Positions 24,434 to 32,236 of a DNA stretch of 64,000 bases are shown here, piece after piece. Position numbers and translations under genes: made by a program. The stretch spans positions 334,216 to 398,215 of the forward strand of contig SSMU01000030.1 in the NCBI GenBank assembly GCA_004799545.1. The letters are read 5' to 3'. Source of the DNA: Phenylobacterium sp. (GTDB lineage Bacteria > Pseudomonadota > Alphaproteobacteria > Caulobacterales > Caulobacteraceae). The notes under the pieces are model-generated. The model did not search any database, was not told the DNA's origin, and was given only the letters and a program-made list of their open reading frames with translations. Positions within the stretch are counted from its first letter, which is position 1; each line of letters starts with the position of its first letter.

Positions 24434-24522
24434 GGGAAATCTCCTTCTCTTGCAAGGCCTCAACCCGCCGCCGCGCCGCCCGTTCCTTGCGCCCGGGCGC
24501 GGCGCCGGCTAGGCCCACATCG

Positions 24523-25683
24523 ATGCCGTCCGCGCTGCAAGCCGCCTACGACGAGCGCCTGGCCGCAGGCGACATCCGGCCCGACCCCGCCCAGGCCGCG
24601 GGGCTTGCGGCCCTGCTCCGGCTTGAGGCCGATCTGGCCGAGGCGCCCTCCGGTCGCGGCCTGACCTCGCTGTTCAAGAAGCCCGAGGGCCAGCGCGGGG
24701 TCTACCTGTGGGGCCCGGTCGGGCGCGGCAAGTCCATGCTGATGGACCTGTTCTTCGAGGCCGTGGCCGTACCCGACAAGCGGCGCACCCACTTCCATGT
24801 GTTCATGGGCGAGGTCCACCGGCTGATCGACCAGTGGCGCAAGGGCGATCCGGCGGCGCGGCGGGCGAAGTTCGGCCAGCACCCCCCTTCTTCTTTCGGA
24901 TCGGCCTTCGGCCGATCCTGGGGAGGCGATGATCCCATCCCGCCGGTCGCCGACGTGGTGGCCGACCATGCCCGCCTGCTGTGCTTCGACGAGTTCCAGG
25001 TCACCGACATCGCCGATGCGATGATCCTCGGGCGGCTGTTCGAGGCGCTGTTCGCCCGCGGCGTGACCCTGGTGGCCACCTCCAACCGCCAGCCGGACGA
25101 GCTCTACAAGAACGGTCTCAACCGCCAGCTGTTCGAGCCGTTCATCGACCTCCTGAAGCGCCGCGTGGAGATCGTCGAGGTGGGCGGGGGGCACGACTAC
25201 CGGCTCGACCGGCTGCGCGCCGCCGGGACCTGGTTCTCGCCGATCGACCCCGACAATGAGCGGAGCTTCGAGGCCCTGTGGCGCGACATGCTGGGCAAGG
25301 CCGAGGAGACCGGCGCGACGCTCGAGGTGCTCGGCCGCAAGGTGGTCCTGCCGCACGCCTCGGGCGGGATGCTGCGGGCGAGCTTCGCCAGCCTCTGCTC
25401 GGTGGCGCTCGGCCCCAACGACTACATCGCCATCGCCGAGGCCTTCCACACGGTGTTCCTGGAAGACGTGCCCAAGCTCACCGCCAGCCGGCGCGAGGAG
25501 GCGCGGCGGCTGGTGATCCTGATCGACACCCTCTACGAGGCGCGCGCCCGGCTAATCGTGCTGGCCGACGGCCAGCCGGCGCAGCTCTATCCACAGGGCG
25601 ACGGCGCCTTCGAGTTCGAGCGCACAGCGTCGCGGCTGGAGGAGATGCGCTCGGCGGACTGGCTGGAAGAGGTGGCTGCTTAG
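24523..25683 (+). CDS. zapE: Cell division ATPase ZapE (AFG1 family)
   Basis: A 386-residue AFG1/ZapE-type AAA ATPase that in E. coli acts on FtsZ at the division site. It shows Walker A GVYLWGPVGRGKSMLMDLFF, the RTHFHVFMGEVHRLI block, Walker B LLCFDEFQVTDIADAMIL and LVATSNRQPDELYKNGLNR. Between residues about 122 and 136 there is an extra PPSSFGSAFGRSW before the conserved GDDPI, encoded by a perfect DNA palindrome. The start is ATG at 24523; a longer reading adds Ala/Pro residues outside the family. Confidence 0.95.
   Translation: MPSALQAAYDERLAAGDIRPDPAQAAGLAALLRLEADLAEAPSGRGLTSLFKKPEGQRGVYLWGPVGRGKSMLMDLFFEAVAVPDKRRTHFHVFMGEVHRLIDQWRKGDPAARRAKFGQHPPSSFGSAFGRSWGGDDPIPPVADVVADHARLLCFDEFQVTDIADAMILGRLFEALFARGVTLVATSNRQPDELYKNGLNRQLFEPFIDLLKRRVEIVEVGGGHDYRLDRLRAAGTWFSPIDPDNERSFEALWRDMLGKAEETGATLEVLGRKVVLPHASGGMLRASFASLCSVALGPNDYIAIAEAFHTVFLEDVPKLTASRREEARRLVILIDTLYEARARLIVLADGQPAQLYPQGDGAFEFERTASRLEEMRSADWLEEVAA
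24898..24918. repeat. Perfect palindrome inside zapE
   Basis: GGATCGGCC and GGCCGATCC form a 9-bp perfect stem around a TTC loop, in frame within zapE. It encodes part of a serine/glycine insertion (GSAFGRS) that E. coli ZapE lacks at this place. Confidence 0.7.
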
Positions 25684-25701
25684 ATCAAAGACCCTTCCGA
25701 C

Positions 25702-25762
25702 CTGCCCCTCTCCTAGGCGCGCAGCGCCGTGGGAGAGGTTGGGTGAGGGCGACGCCGGCGGT
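25702..25762. repeat. Palindromic repeat family C, copy 1
   Basis: Lies 18 bp after the zapE stop. It contains CCTCTCCTAGGCGCGCAGCG and, after CCGTGGGAGAGG, TTGGGTGAGGGCGACGCCGG. The CCTCTCC/GGAGAGG ends can pair. The reverse complement of the copy at 26513 matches it with only a handful of differences across about 50 bp, so the two form an inverted pair around the gene at 25901. It could also act as a terminator for zapE. The rest of the 217-bp gap holds nothing I recognise. Confidence 0.75.
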
Positions 25763-25900
25763 CTGGCCAGCCTCGGTATTGGGTCGGAAGGGGCTTCGTC
25801 GCGAGCAAACGATTCGCCAGCGAGGCTTCGCCCCCGGAGAGGCTTGCGCAGCGCTCCACGGCGCGCCCTCTGAGATTGAGGGTCTCCCGAAGCGCAATTC

Positions 25901-26362
25901 TTAGAGTGAAGCGTCCGTTGGTTCGCCCAACGCCGCCGCGATTGGCGCGCACACATGCTTCATGGGGTGTCCCATGCCGCTGGCAGACGCGGTAATTTTA
26001 ACCGAGATATCGAGCCCGTCCTTCTGCTCGGTGAGCAGGAAATTCAGCGCGATGTGATTTTCACCGCCGTTGCCCACCGCCGTGGCCGTGATCGAGCCGA
26101 CTTCCCGATCTGAGGCTGCGATCGTGAAGCCATCCTTGACGAGCTCGCGATAAGCCCGAGTGAAGGCTGTTGGCGCCGTAACGCCGTGGATAGTCGCGTG
26201 TGATTGATATGTCGCGGTGGTGGGCGCGAGGAGACCCAATAGAATATTTGGCGTCTTACTCGTGAAATTCGCTTCGCATTCGGAAGCTGCATTTGCAGGA
26301 ACGCTGCCTAACAAGGCTACCGCGACTACGGGCAACAAAGCCAAACCAAGGCGTCTCTTCAT
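25901..26362 (-). CDS. Exported hypothetical protein of atypical composition
   Basis: A 153-residue protein with a clear Sec signal peptide (MKRRLGLALLPVVAVALLGS, then an AxA cleavage site PANAA). The mature part has two cysteines (C29 and C137) that could form a disulfide, and alternating polar and beta-like stretches. No family is recognised. Base composition is visibly lower in GC than the neighbours, with codons such as AAT, ATA and TTT common. It is enclosed by inverted copies of repeat family C. The combination suggests acquisition by transfer. Confidence 0.7.
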   Translation of the reverse strand: MKRRLGLALLPVVAVALLGSVPANAASECEANFTSKTPNILLGLLAPTTATYQSHATIHGVTAPTAFTRAYRELVKDGFTIAASDREVGSITATAVGNGGENHIALNFLLTEQKDGLDISVKITASASGMGHPMKHVCAPIAAALGEPTDASL

Positions 26363-26512
26363 CTATAAGCCTCCCCGATCCGCGGGCACCGTTGCATGCA
26401 AGTATTCGCATGTCGATATCGTCGTTCTCCGAATGGTGCGGCTGTTCGGCCGCAACGTTCGCGCTTGGCCGTGAGCGGGCTTGCGGGTCCAACGTCGGCG
26501 TGAGTCGGTCCG

Positions 26513-26569
26513 CCAGCGCCGACCTCACCCAGCCTCTCCCACGGTGCTGCGCGCCTGGGAGAGGAGCGG
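26513..26569. repeat. Palindromic repeat family C, copy 2 (inverted)
   Basis: Inverted counterpart of the repeat at 25702. It reads CCAGCGCCGACCTCACCCAG, then CCTCTCCCACGGTGCTGCGC, then GCCTGGGAGAGG. It lies 3 bp before the stop of the LysR gene and upstream of the gene at 25901. The CTCTCCCA/TGGGAGAG ends form a hairpin that may double as the LysR terminator. Confidence 0.75.
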
Positions 26570-26572
26570 ACT

Positions 26573-27454
26573 TCAAGCCCTCAGGCTCTCCACCAGCTCC
26601 TGGGCGTAGGGGCGCAGGGCCTCGTCGGCGCGGACGACGATCTTCAGCTCGCGGAGCGCCCAGTCGTCGGCGAGCTGGACGACGGCGAGGGCCATGGTCT
26701 TGGCGGCCCGGGTGGCCGTGGTCTGCGGCACCACGCCGACGCCCACGCCGCATTCGACGAGGCGGCAGACCGCGTCGAAGCTGCGCAGCTGGACGCGCAG
26801 GCGCAGCGGCCGGCCCTCGCGGGCGGCGCGGCCGGTGAGGAAGCGTTGCCAGGAGCTGGAGCGCTCCAGGCCCACGAGCTCGTAGTCCAGCACCTCGGCG
26901 AAGGCGACGGCGGCCCGCGCCGCCAGCGGATGGCCCTTGGAGGTGACCACAACGAAGCGGTCGGAGCGGAACGGATAGGTGGCCAGCGCCCCCACCTCGA
27001 CGGTGCCGGCGACGATGCCGATGTCGGCCACCCCCTCGGCGATCAGGCCGACGATCTCGTCGGAGAGGCGTTCTTCCAGATCAACGCTCACCTGGGGATG
27101 CTCGGCCAGGAAGGAGGACAGCGCCTCGGGCAGGAATTCGGTGAGCGCATTGGTGTTGGCCAGCAGCCGAACCTCGCCGCCCAGGCCGCCGGCGAAGGCC
27201 CCGAGGTCCTCCTTCAGCCGCGCGCTCTGCGCCAGGATGGTCCGCGCATGCTTCAGCAGGGTGCGCCCGGCCGGCGTCGGGGCGACACCCTGGCGCGAGC
27301 GGGTCAGCAGCGGCGCGCCCAGCGCCTCCTCCATGCCGCGGATGCGGGTCGAGGCGGCGGCCAGCGCCAGGGCGGCCTTCTCGGCCCCGGCGGTGATCGA
27401 GCCTTCGTCGACCACGTCGCAGAACAGCTTCAAGTCGGTGAGGTCGAACCGCAT
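26573..27454 (-). CDS. LysR-family transcriptional regulator
   Basis: A 293-residue regulator. The N-terminal winged helix reads MRFDLTDLKLFCDVVDEGSI, followed by AALALAAASTRIRGMEEALG (recognition helix) and LTRSRQGVAPTPAGRTLLKH. The C-terminal effector domain includes DIGIVAGTV and VECGVGVGVVPQTTA. The ATG at 27454 has GCGAAGG upstream. It is divergent from the small gene at 27757, the natural first target, with a family B repeat and a hairpin in between. The effector is unknown. Confidence 0.9.
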   Translation of the reverse strand: MRFDLTDLKLFCDVVDEGSITAGAEKAALALAAASTRIRGMEEALGAPLLTRSRQGVAPTPAGRTLLKHARTILAQSARLKEDLGAFAGGLGGEVRLLANTNALTEFLPEALSSFLAEHPQVSVDLEERLSDEIVGLIAEGVADIGIVAGTVEVGALATYPFRSDRFVVVTSKGHPLAARAAVAFAEVLDYELVGLERSSSWQRFLTGRAAREGRPLRLRVQLRSFDAVCRLVECGVGVGVVPQTTATRAAKTMALAVVQLADDWALRELKIVVRADEALRPYAQELVESLRA

Positions 27455-27468
27455 CCTTCGCCTTTCGC

Positions 27469-27654
27469 CTTCCTTTCCCGCGCAGCGGGAGAGGGGGACC
27501 GTCCGGGGACGCCCGCGCAGGCGGGCGGAACACCGGATGGTGGAGAGGGAAGGCCGGCGCACTGCCTGCGGCTCGCCCTATCCACCGTTCGCTCTCCGCC
27601 TCGCCGGGGCGAGGCTCGGCGAGCGGTCCCCCTTTCCCATGAATGGGAAAGGAA
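27469..27654. repeat. Palindromic repeat family B, copy 1
   Basis: Starts CCTTTCCTTTCCCGC-like (CTTCCTTTCCCGCGCAGCGG, then GAGAGGGGG) and ends CCCTTTCCCATGAATGGGAAAGG-like, with TGGTGGAGAGGGAAGGC and TATCCACCGTTCGCTCT inside. Both ends are hairpins. It matches the copy at 49559 in ends, order and interior landmarks but differs in the variable segments. Confidence 0.75.
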
Positions 27655-27657
27655 CCG

Positions 27658-27684
27658 CCTTCCTTCGCCTTTTGCGAAGGAAGG
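27658..27684. repeat. Perfect 11-bp hairpin upstream of the DUF4242-like gene
   Basis: CCTTCCTTCGC and GCGAAGGAAGG pair perfectly around a CTTTT loop, 72 bp before the ATG at 27757. It has no T-tract. It could be a decayed end of the adjacent family B repeat or a regulator site. Confidence 0.6.
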
Positions 27685-27756
27685 CTACAACAAACACGCA
27701 TTGTTACGCCAGGTGGATCGGCGGAGACTTCGCGGCATCCGAAGTCAGGTGTCGCC

Positions 27757-28041
27757 ATGATCACCTTCATCGTCGAACGCACCGTGCCGCCCGCCCTGCA
27801 CATCGAGGACCCCGACAACGTCGCCCTGCACTGCCGCTGGGCGGCCGACGCCTACCGCGCGGCGGGCGTCTTCTGGTTCGGCGGCCTGGTCACCGATCGC
27901 GGCATGTTCGGCCTGGTCGCGGCGGAGGCGGCTGAGGACCTGGAGCGCTATCGGACCTCGCTCGGCATCGCCGAAGCCGACATGAGCCTGCGCCGGGTGC
28001 TGCGGCCGGTCGGACCGTTCTTCGCCGCGCCGCGGACATGA
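27757..28041 (+). CDS. Small DUF4242-like protein
   Basis: A 94-residue soluble protein starting MITFIVERTVPPALHIED. The FIVERT opening, the GVFWFGGLVTDRGMFGLVAA middle and the LGIAEADMSLRRVLRPVG end follow the layout of DUF4242 (SCO4226-like, ferredoxin-like alpha/beta) proteins, whose function is mostly unknown. The match is by eye and moderate. The ATG at 27757 was chosen because upstream in-frame sequence lies in repeat DNA. It is divergent from a LysR regulator. Confidence 0.7.
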   Translation: MITFIVERTVPPALHIEDPDNVALHCRWAADAYRAAGVFWFGGLVTDRGMFGLVAAEAAEDLERYRTSLGIAEADMSLRRVLRPVGPFFAAPRT

Positions 28042-28131
28042 GCCGGAAAGTTCGCCCCGGCTTCGTTGACACCCCCGGGCGGCGGCTTAAGAACGCACCC
28101 GTCACCTGAGGACGCCGGAGGCCGCTACCCC

Positions 28132-28539
28132 ATGACCGACGCAGCGAAGGCTCCCCGCGAACGACCGCTCTCGCCGCACCTGCAGATCTGGCGATGGCAC
28201 ATCACCATGCTGACCTCGATCCTGCACCGGGCGACCGGGGTGGCGCTCTATGTGGGCGCCCTGATCGGGGCGGCCTGGGCGATCGCCCTGGCCCGCGGGC
28301 CGGAGAGCTATGCGACCTTCAAGGGCCTGCTGGGCTCACCGCTGGGCAAGCTGGTGATGTTTGGCCTGACGCTGAGCTACTTCTACCACCTGGCCAACGG
28401 CGTCCGGCACCTGGTCTGGGACACCGGCAAGGGGCTCGACAAACACACCGCCAGCGCCACGGCCATCGTGGTCATGGCCTTCGCGGTCGCCGCCACCGTC
28501 GCCGTCTGGGCCATCGCCTTCATGACCGGAGCCGCCTGA
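28132..28539 (+). CDS. sdhC: Succinate dehydrogenase cytochrome b556 subunit
   Basis: One of two membrane anchors of complex II. The 135-residue protein has the SdhC signature RPLSPHLQIWRWHITMLTSI followed by LHRATGVALY. It has three membrane helices and the heme-ligand region YFYHLANGVRHLVWDTGKG. The ATG at 28132 begins the sdhC-sdhD-sdhA-(methyltransferase)-sdhB operon. sdhD starts in its stop codon (TGATG). Confidence 0.95.
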   Translation: MTDAAKAPRERPLSPHLQIWRWHITMLTSILHRATGVALYVGALIGAAWAIALARGPESYATFKGLLGSPLGKLVMFGLTLSYFYHLANGVRHLVWDTGKGLDKHTASATAIVVMAFAVAATVAVWAIAFMTGAA

Positions 28540-28928
28540 TGCGAAACTATCGCACCCCGCTCCGCCGGGCCCGCGGCCTCGGCTCGGCCAAGCACGGCGT
28601 CGGGTCCTGGATCTCCGAGCGGGTGGGGGCCATCGCCCTGGTCCCCCTGACCCTCTGGGCCGTGTTCGGCGTGCTCAGGCTGGCCGGCGGCGACTACGGC
28701 GCGGCGGTGGCCTGGATCGGCCAGCCGCTGAACGCGGTGCTGATGGTGCTGACCATCGCCATCGCCTTCTTCCACATGCATGCGGGCCTGCGGGTGGTGG
28801 TCGAGGACTACATCCACGTCACCCTGAACAAGAGCGCGCTGCTGATCCTCAACCTGTTCGTCTGCGGGCTGTCGGCGGCGCTGGCCATCTTCTCGATCCT
28901 CAAAGTCGCGCTGGGAGGCGCTGCCTGA
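28539..28928 (+). CDS. sdhD: Succinate dehydrogenase membrane anchor subunit
   Basis: The second anchor subunit, 129 residues with three hydrophobic helices. It starts MRNYRTPLRRARGLGSAKHG, then GSWISERVGAIALVPLTLW. The heme and quinone region is FFHMHAGLRVVVEDYIH, which is the usual alphaproteobacterial SdhD form. It overlaps sdhC by one base and is followed by sdhA after 4 bp. Confidence 0.95.
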   Translation: MRNYRTPLRRARGLGSAKHGVGSWISERVGAIALVPLTLWAVFGVLRLAGGDYGAAVAWIGQPLNAVLMVLTIAIAFFHMHAGLRVVVEDYIHVTLNKSALLILNLFVCGLSAALAIFSILKVALGGAA

Positions 28929-28932
28929 CGCC

Positions 28933-30720
28933 ATGGCGACCTACGAGTTCATCGACCACAAGTACGACGTCGTGGTGGTCGGGGCGGGTGGCTCGGGCCT
29001 GCGCGCCGCGCTCGGCTGCGCCCAGGCGGGCCTGAAGACCGCCTGCGTCTCCAAGGTCTTCCCGACGCGGTCGCACACGGTGGCGGCGCAGGGCGGCATC
29101 TCCGCCAGTCTCGGCAACATGGGCGAGGATGACTGGCGCTGGCACATGTACGACACCGTCAAGGGGTCGGACTGGCTGGGCGACCAGGACGCCATTGAAT
29201 ACATGGTCCGCAACGCCCCAGCCGCGGTCTACGAGTTGGAGCACTGGGGCGTGCCGTTCTCGCGGACCGACGAGGGTAAGATCTACCAGCGCGCCTTCGG
29301 CGGCATGACCCGCAACTTCGGCGAGGCGCCGATCCAGCGCACCTGCGCGGCGGCCGACCGCACCGGCCACGCCATGCTGCACACCATGTACGGCCAGTCG
29401 CTGGCCCACGAGACCGAGTTCTTCATCGAGTACTTCGCCCTCGACCTGATCATGGACGAAGGCGTCTGCCGGGGCGTCACCGCCTGGAAGCTGGACGACG
29501 GCACCCTGCACCGTTTCCAGGCGCAGCTGGTGATCCTGGCGACCGGCGGCTACGGCCGGGCCTACTTCTCCTGCACCAGCGCCCACACCTGCACCGGCGA
29601 CGGCAACGCCATGGCGCTGCGGGCCGGCCTGCCGCTGCAGGACATGGAGTTCGTGCAGTTCCACCCCACGGGGATCTACGGCGCCGGATGCCTGATCACC
29701 GAGGGCGCGCGGGGCGAGGGCGGTTACCTGACCAATTCCGAGGGCGAGCGGTTCATGGAGCGCTATGCGCCCAGCGTGAAGGACCTGGCGCCCCGCGACA
29801 TGGTCTCCCGCGCCATGACCATCGAGATCCGCGAGGGCCGCGGGGTGGGGCCGAAGAAGGACCACATCAATCTGCACCTCGACCACCTGGACCCCAAGAT
29901 CCTGGCCGAGCGGCTGCCGGGCATCTCGGAGAGCGCCAGGATCTTCGCCGGCGTCGACGTGACCAAGGAGCCGATCCCGGTCCTGCCGACGGTGCACTAC
30001 AACATGGGCGGCATCCCCACGAACTTCTATTCCGAGGTGGTCACCAAGACCGGCAAGGACCCCGACCAGGTGGTGCCCGGCCTGATGGCGGTGGGCGAGG
30101 CGGCGTGCGTGTCGGTGCACGGTGCGAACCGCCTGGGGTCAAACTCCCTGATCGATCTGGTGGTGTTCGGCCGCTCCGCCGCGCTCCGCGCCGCCGACAC
30201 GATCAAGGCCGGCGACAAGCAGCCGGAGCTCGCCGACGCCATGACGGCCGGCCACCTGGCCCGCTTCGACCGGCTGCGCAACGCCAAGGGCAAGACCACC
30301 ACCGCCGCCCTGCGGCTGGAGATGCAGCAGGCCATGCAGGAGGACGCGGCGGTGTTCCGCACCGGCGCGAGCCTGAAGTCCGGCGTCAAGCGGCTCGCCG
30401 CGGCGCACGCCAAGCGCAAGGACCTCAACATCACCGACCGCGGGCTGATCTGGAACACCGACCTGATGGAGACCCTCGAGCTCGACAACCTGATCGGCCA
30501 GGCGGTGGTCACCGTGAACGGGGCGCTGAACCGCACCGAGAGCCGCGGGGCGCACGCCCGCGAGGACTTCGCCGCCCGCGACGACAGGGCCTGGATGAAG
30601 CACACCCTGACCTGGCTCGACGACGCCACCGGCAAGGTGAAGATCGACTTCCGGCCGGTGCATTCCTTCACCATGACCAACGACATCGCCTACATCCCGC
30701 CCAAGGCGCGGGTCTACTGA
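28933..30720 (+). CDS. sdhA: Succinate dehydrogenase flavoprotein subunit
   Basis: The FAD subunit oxidising succinate to fumarate, 595 residues. It shows the dinucleotide motif VVVVGAGGSGLRAALG, the covalent-FAD histidine in FPTRSHTVAAQGGISASLG, the active-site HPTGIYGAGCLITEGARGEG, RAMTIEIREGRG, and PTVHYNMGGIPTN. The C-terminal MKHTLTWLDD is the usual tail. It is followed, unusually, by a methyltransferase gene 7 bp downstream before sdhB. Confidence 0.98.
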   Translation: MATYEFIDHKYDVVVVGAGGSGLRAALGCAQAGLKTACVSKVFPTRSHTVAAQGGISASLGNMGEDDWRWHMYDTVKGSDWLGDQDAIEYMVRNAPAAVYELEHWGVPFSRTDEGKIYQRAFGGMTRNFGEAPIQRTCAAADRTGHAMLHTMYGQSLAHETEFFIEYFALDLIMDEGVCRGVTAWKLDDGTLHRFQAQLVILATGGYGRAYFSCTSAHTCTGDGNAMALRAGLPLQDMEFVQFHPTGIYGAGCLITEGARGEGGYLTNSEGERFMERYAPSVKDLAPRDMVSRAMTIEIREGRGVGPKKDHINLHLDHLDPKILAERLPGISESARIFAGVDVTKEPIPVLPTVHYNMGGIPTNFYSEVVTKTGKDPDQVVPGLMAVGEAACVSVHGANRLGSNSLIDLVVFGRSAALRAADTIKAGDKQPELADAMTAGHLARFDRLRNAKGKTTTAALRLEMQQAMQEDAAVFRTGASLKSGVKRLAAAHAKRKDLNITDRGLIWNTDLMETLELDNLIGQAVVTVNGALNRTESRGAHAREDFAARDDRAWMKHTLTWLDDATGKVKIDFRPVHSFTMTNDIAYIPPKARVY

Positions 30721-30727
30721 GCCGGCC

Positions 30728-31441
30728 ATGAACGCTCCCGCCCCGCCGGCGATCGCGTGGTTCCACTCGTTCAGCTTTCCGGACGGCGAGGCCGTGCGCG
30801 GCTTGAAGGAGCCTGAGGTCCTGCAGGCCGAGGCGGATGCGATCTTCGCGGACGGCGTGGCCGGCAAGAGCGTGCTCGACGTGGGCGCCTGGGACGGCTT
30901 CTTCTCCTTCGAGGCCGAGCGGCGCGGCGCCGCCCGGGTGCTGGCCACCGATCACTTCTGCTGGTCGGGCGAGGGCTGGGGGACCAAGGCCGGCTTCGAC
31001 TACGCGCACCGCAAGCTGGGCTCCCGGGTCGAGACCCTGGATATCGACGTGCCGGACATCTCGCTCGAGACCGTTGGCGCGTTCGACGTGGTGCTGTTCC
31101 TGGGCGTCCTCTACCACGTCAAGGATCCGCTGCGGTGCCTGGAGCGGCTCGCGGCGGTGACCCGCGAGCTGCTGGTGATCGAGACCGAGACGGCGTTCGA
31201 CATCCTGCCCTGGCCGCTGATGCGGTTCTACGAGGACGCCGCGCTCAACGACGATCCCACCAACTTCTGGGCGCCCAACCGCGCCTGCCTGGCCGCCATG
31301 CTGCGGCAGGTGGGCCTTGGCGACAGCGCCATCCGCACCGCGCCCTGGCTGCGCAAGAGCTGGCGCACCCCCGACCTCTACTGGAAGCGCGACCGCGTCA
31401 TCGCCCACGCCCGGCGCGACGCCGCCCGCACCGCACATTAG
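30728..31441 (+). CDS. SAM-dependent methyltransferase (CmoB/DUF1698-like) within the sdh operon
   Basis: A 237-residue class I methyltransferase. Motif I is SVLDVGAWDGFFSFEAERRG, motif II surroundings give ATDHFCWSG, and FDVVLFLGVLYHVKDPLRCL is the motif IV region. The DGFFSF and LGVLYHVKDP wording resembles the tRNA wobble-uridine enzyme CmoB and related DUF1698 proteins, but the CmoB N-terminal extension is missing. It lies 7 bp after sdhA and 12 bp before sdhB, so it must be cotranscribed with complex II. The substrate is unknown. Confidence 0.85.
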   Translation: MNAPAPPAIAWFHSFSFPDGEAVRGLKEPEVLQAEADAIFADGVAGKSVLDVGAWDGFFSFEAERRGAARVLATDHFCWSGEGWGTKAGFDYAHRKLGSRVETLDIDVPDISLETVGAFDVVLFLGVLYHVKDPLRCLERLAAVTRELLVIETETAFDILPWPLMRFYEDAALNDDPTNFWAPNRACLAAMLRQVGLGDSAIRTAPWLRKSWRTPDLYWKRDRVIAHARRDAARTAH

Positions 31442-31453
31442 GAAACGCACCCG

Positions 31454-32236
31454 ATGGTCCAGCTGACGCTTCCGAAGAACTCCCAGGTCAAGAAGGGCCG
31501 CCATTTCCCGGCGCCCGAGGGGGCCACGCGGGTCAAGACCTTCAAGATCTACCGCTACGATCCGGAGGAGCCCGAGAACCCGCACTGGGACACCTATGAC
31601 GTCGACGTCGACGCCTGCGGGCCGATGGTCCTGGACGTGCTGATCCACATCAAGAGCACCGTGGATTCGACCCTGGCCTTCCGGCGGTCCTGCCGCGAGG
31701 GCGTCTGCGGCTCGTGCGCCATGAACATCGGCGGCCGCAATACGCTGGCCTGCACCCACGGCTGGGCGGAGATCCCCGGCAAGGACTGCCAGGTGAGCCC
31801 GCTGCCCTCCATGCCGGTGCTGAAGGACCTGATCCCGGACCTCACCCTGTTCTACGCCCAGTACGCCTCCATCGAGCCGTGGCTGCACACGGACACGCCG
31901 GAGCCACAAAAGGAGTGGATCCAGTCGCCGGAAGATCGCGAGAAACTGGACGGCCTCTACGAATGCATCCTCTGCGCCTGCTGCACGACCTCCTGCCCCA
32001 GCTATTGGTGGAACGGCGAGAAGTACCTGGGCCCGGCGACCCTGCTGCAGGCCTATCGCTGGCTGGTCGATTCCCGCGACGAGGCGACCGGCGAGCGGCT
32101 GGACGCGCTGGAGGATCCGTTCAAGCTCTATCGATGCCACACGATCATGAACTGCGCCCAGGTCTGCCCCAAGGGCCTGAACCCCGCCAAGGCGATCGCC
32201 GAGGTCAAGAAGCTGCTGGTCGAGCGCGTGGTGTGA
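31454..32236 (+). CDS. sdhB: Succinate dehydrogenase iron-sulfur subunit
   Basis: The electron-transfer subunit of complex II, 260 residues. The 2Fe-2S cluster is bound by RSCREGVCGSCAMNIGG plus NTLAC. The 4Fe-4S and 3Fe-4S clusters are bound by CILCACCTTSCPSYWW and CHTIMNCAQVCPKGLNPAKA. The N-terminal VKTFKIYRYDPEEPENPHW is typical. Its stop overlaps the GTG start of a Sel1-repeat protein. Confidence 0.98.
   Translation: MVQLTLPKNSQVKKGRHFPAPEGATRVKTFKIYRYDPEEPENPHWDTYDVDVDACGPMVLDVLIHIKSTVDSTLAFRRSCREGVCGSCAMNIGGRNTLACTHGWAEIPGKDCQVSPLPSMPVLKDLIPDLTLFYAQYASIEPWLHTDTPEPQKEWIQSPEDREKLDGLYECILCACCTTSCPSYWWNGEKYLGPATLLQAYRWLVDSRDEATGERLDALEDPFKLYRCHTIMNCAQVCPKGLNPAKAIAEVKKLLVERVV

Larger units (their letters stand above)
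27455..27756. other. 302-bp divergent intergenic region
   Basis: Separates the LysR gene from the small gene at 27757. Most of it is occupied by a family B repeat (27469-27654) and a perfect hairpin (27658-27684). The remaining 72 bp next to the plus-strand gene must hold its promoter. No confident sigma-70 elements or LysR T-N11-A box was found by eye. Confidence 0.6.

Noticed and set aside
25684..25900. Short frames between zapE and the exported gene
   Set aside because: They lie in repeat family C and flanking DNA, with no ribosome sites and no motif.
25901..26362. Insertion sequence
   Set aside because: Despite the inverted repeats, the enclosed gene has a signal peptide and no transposase motif, and no target duplication was identified.
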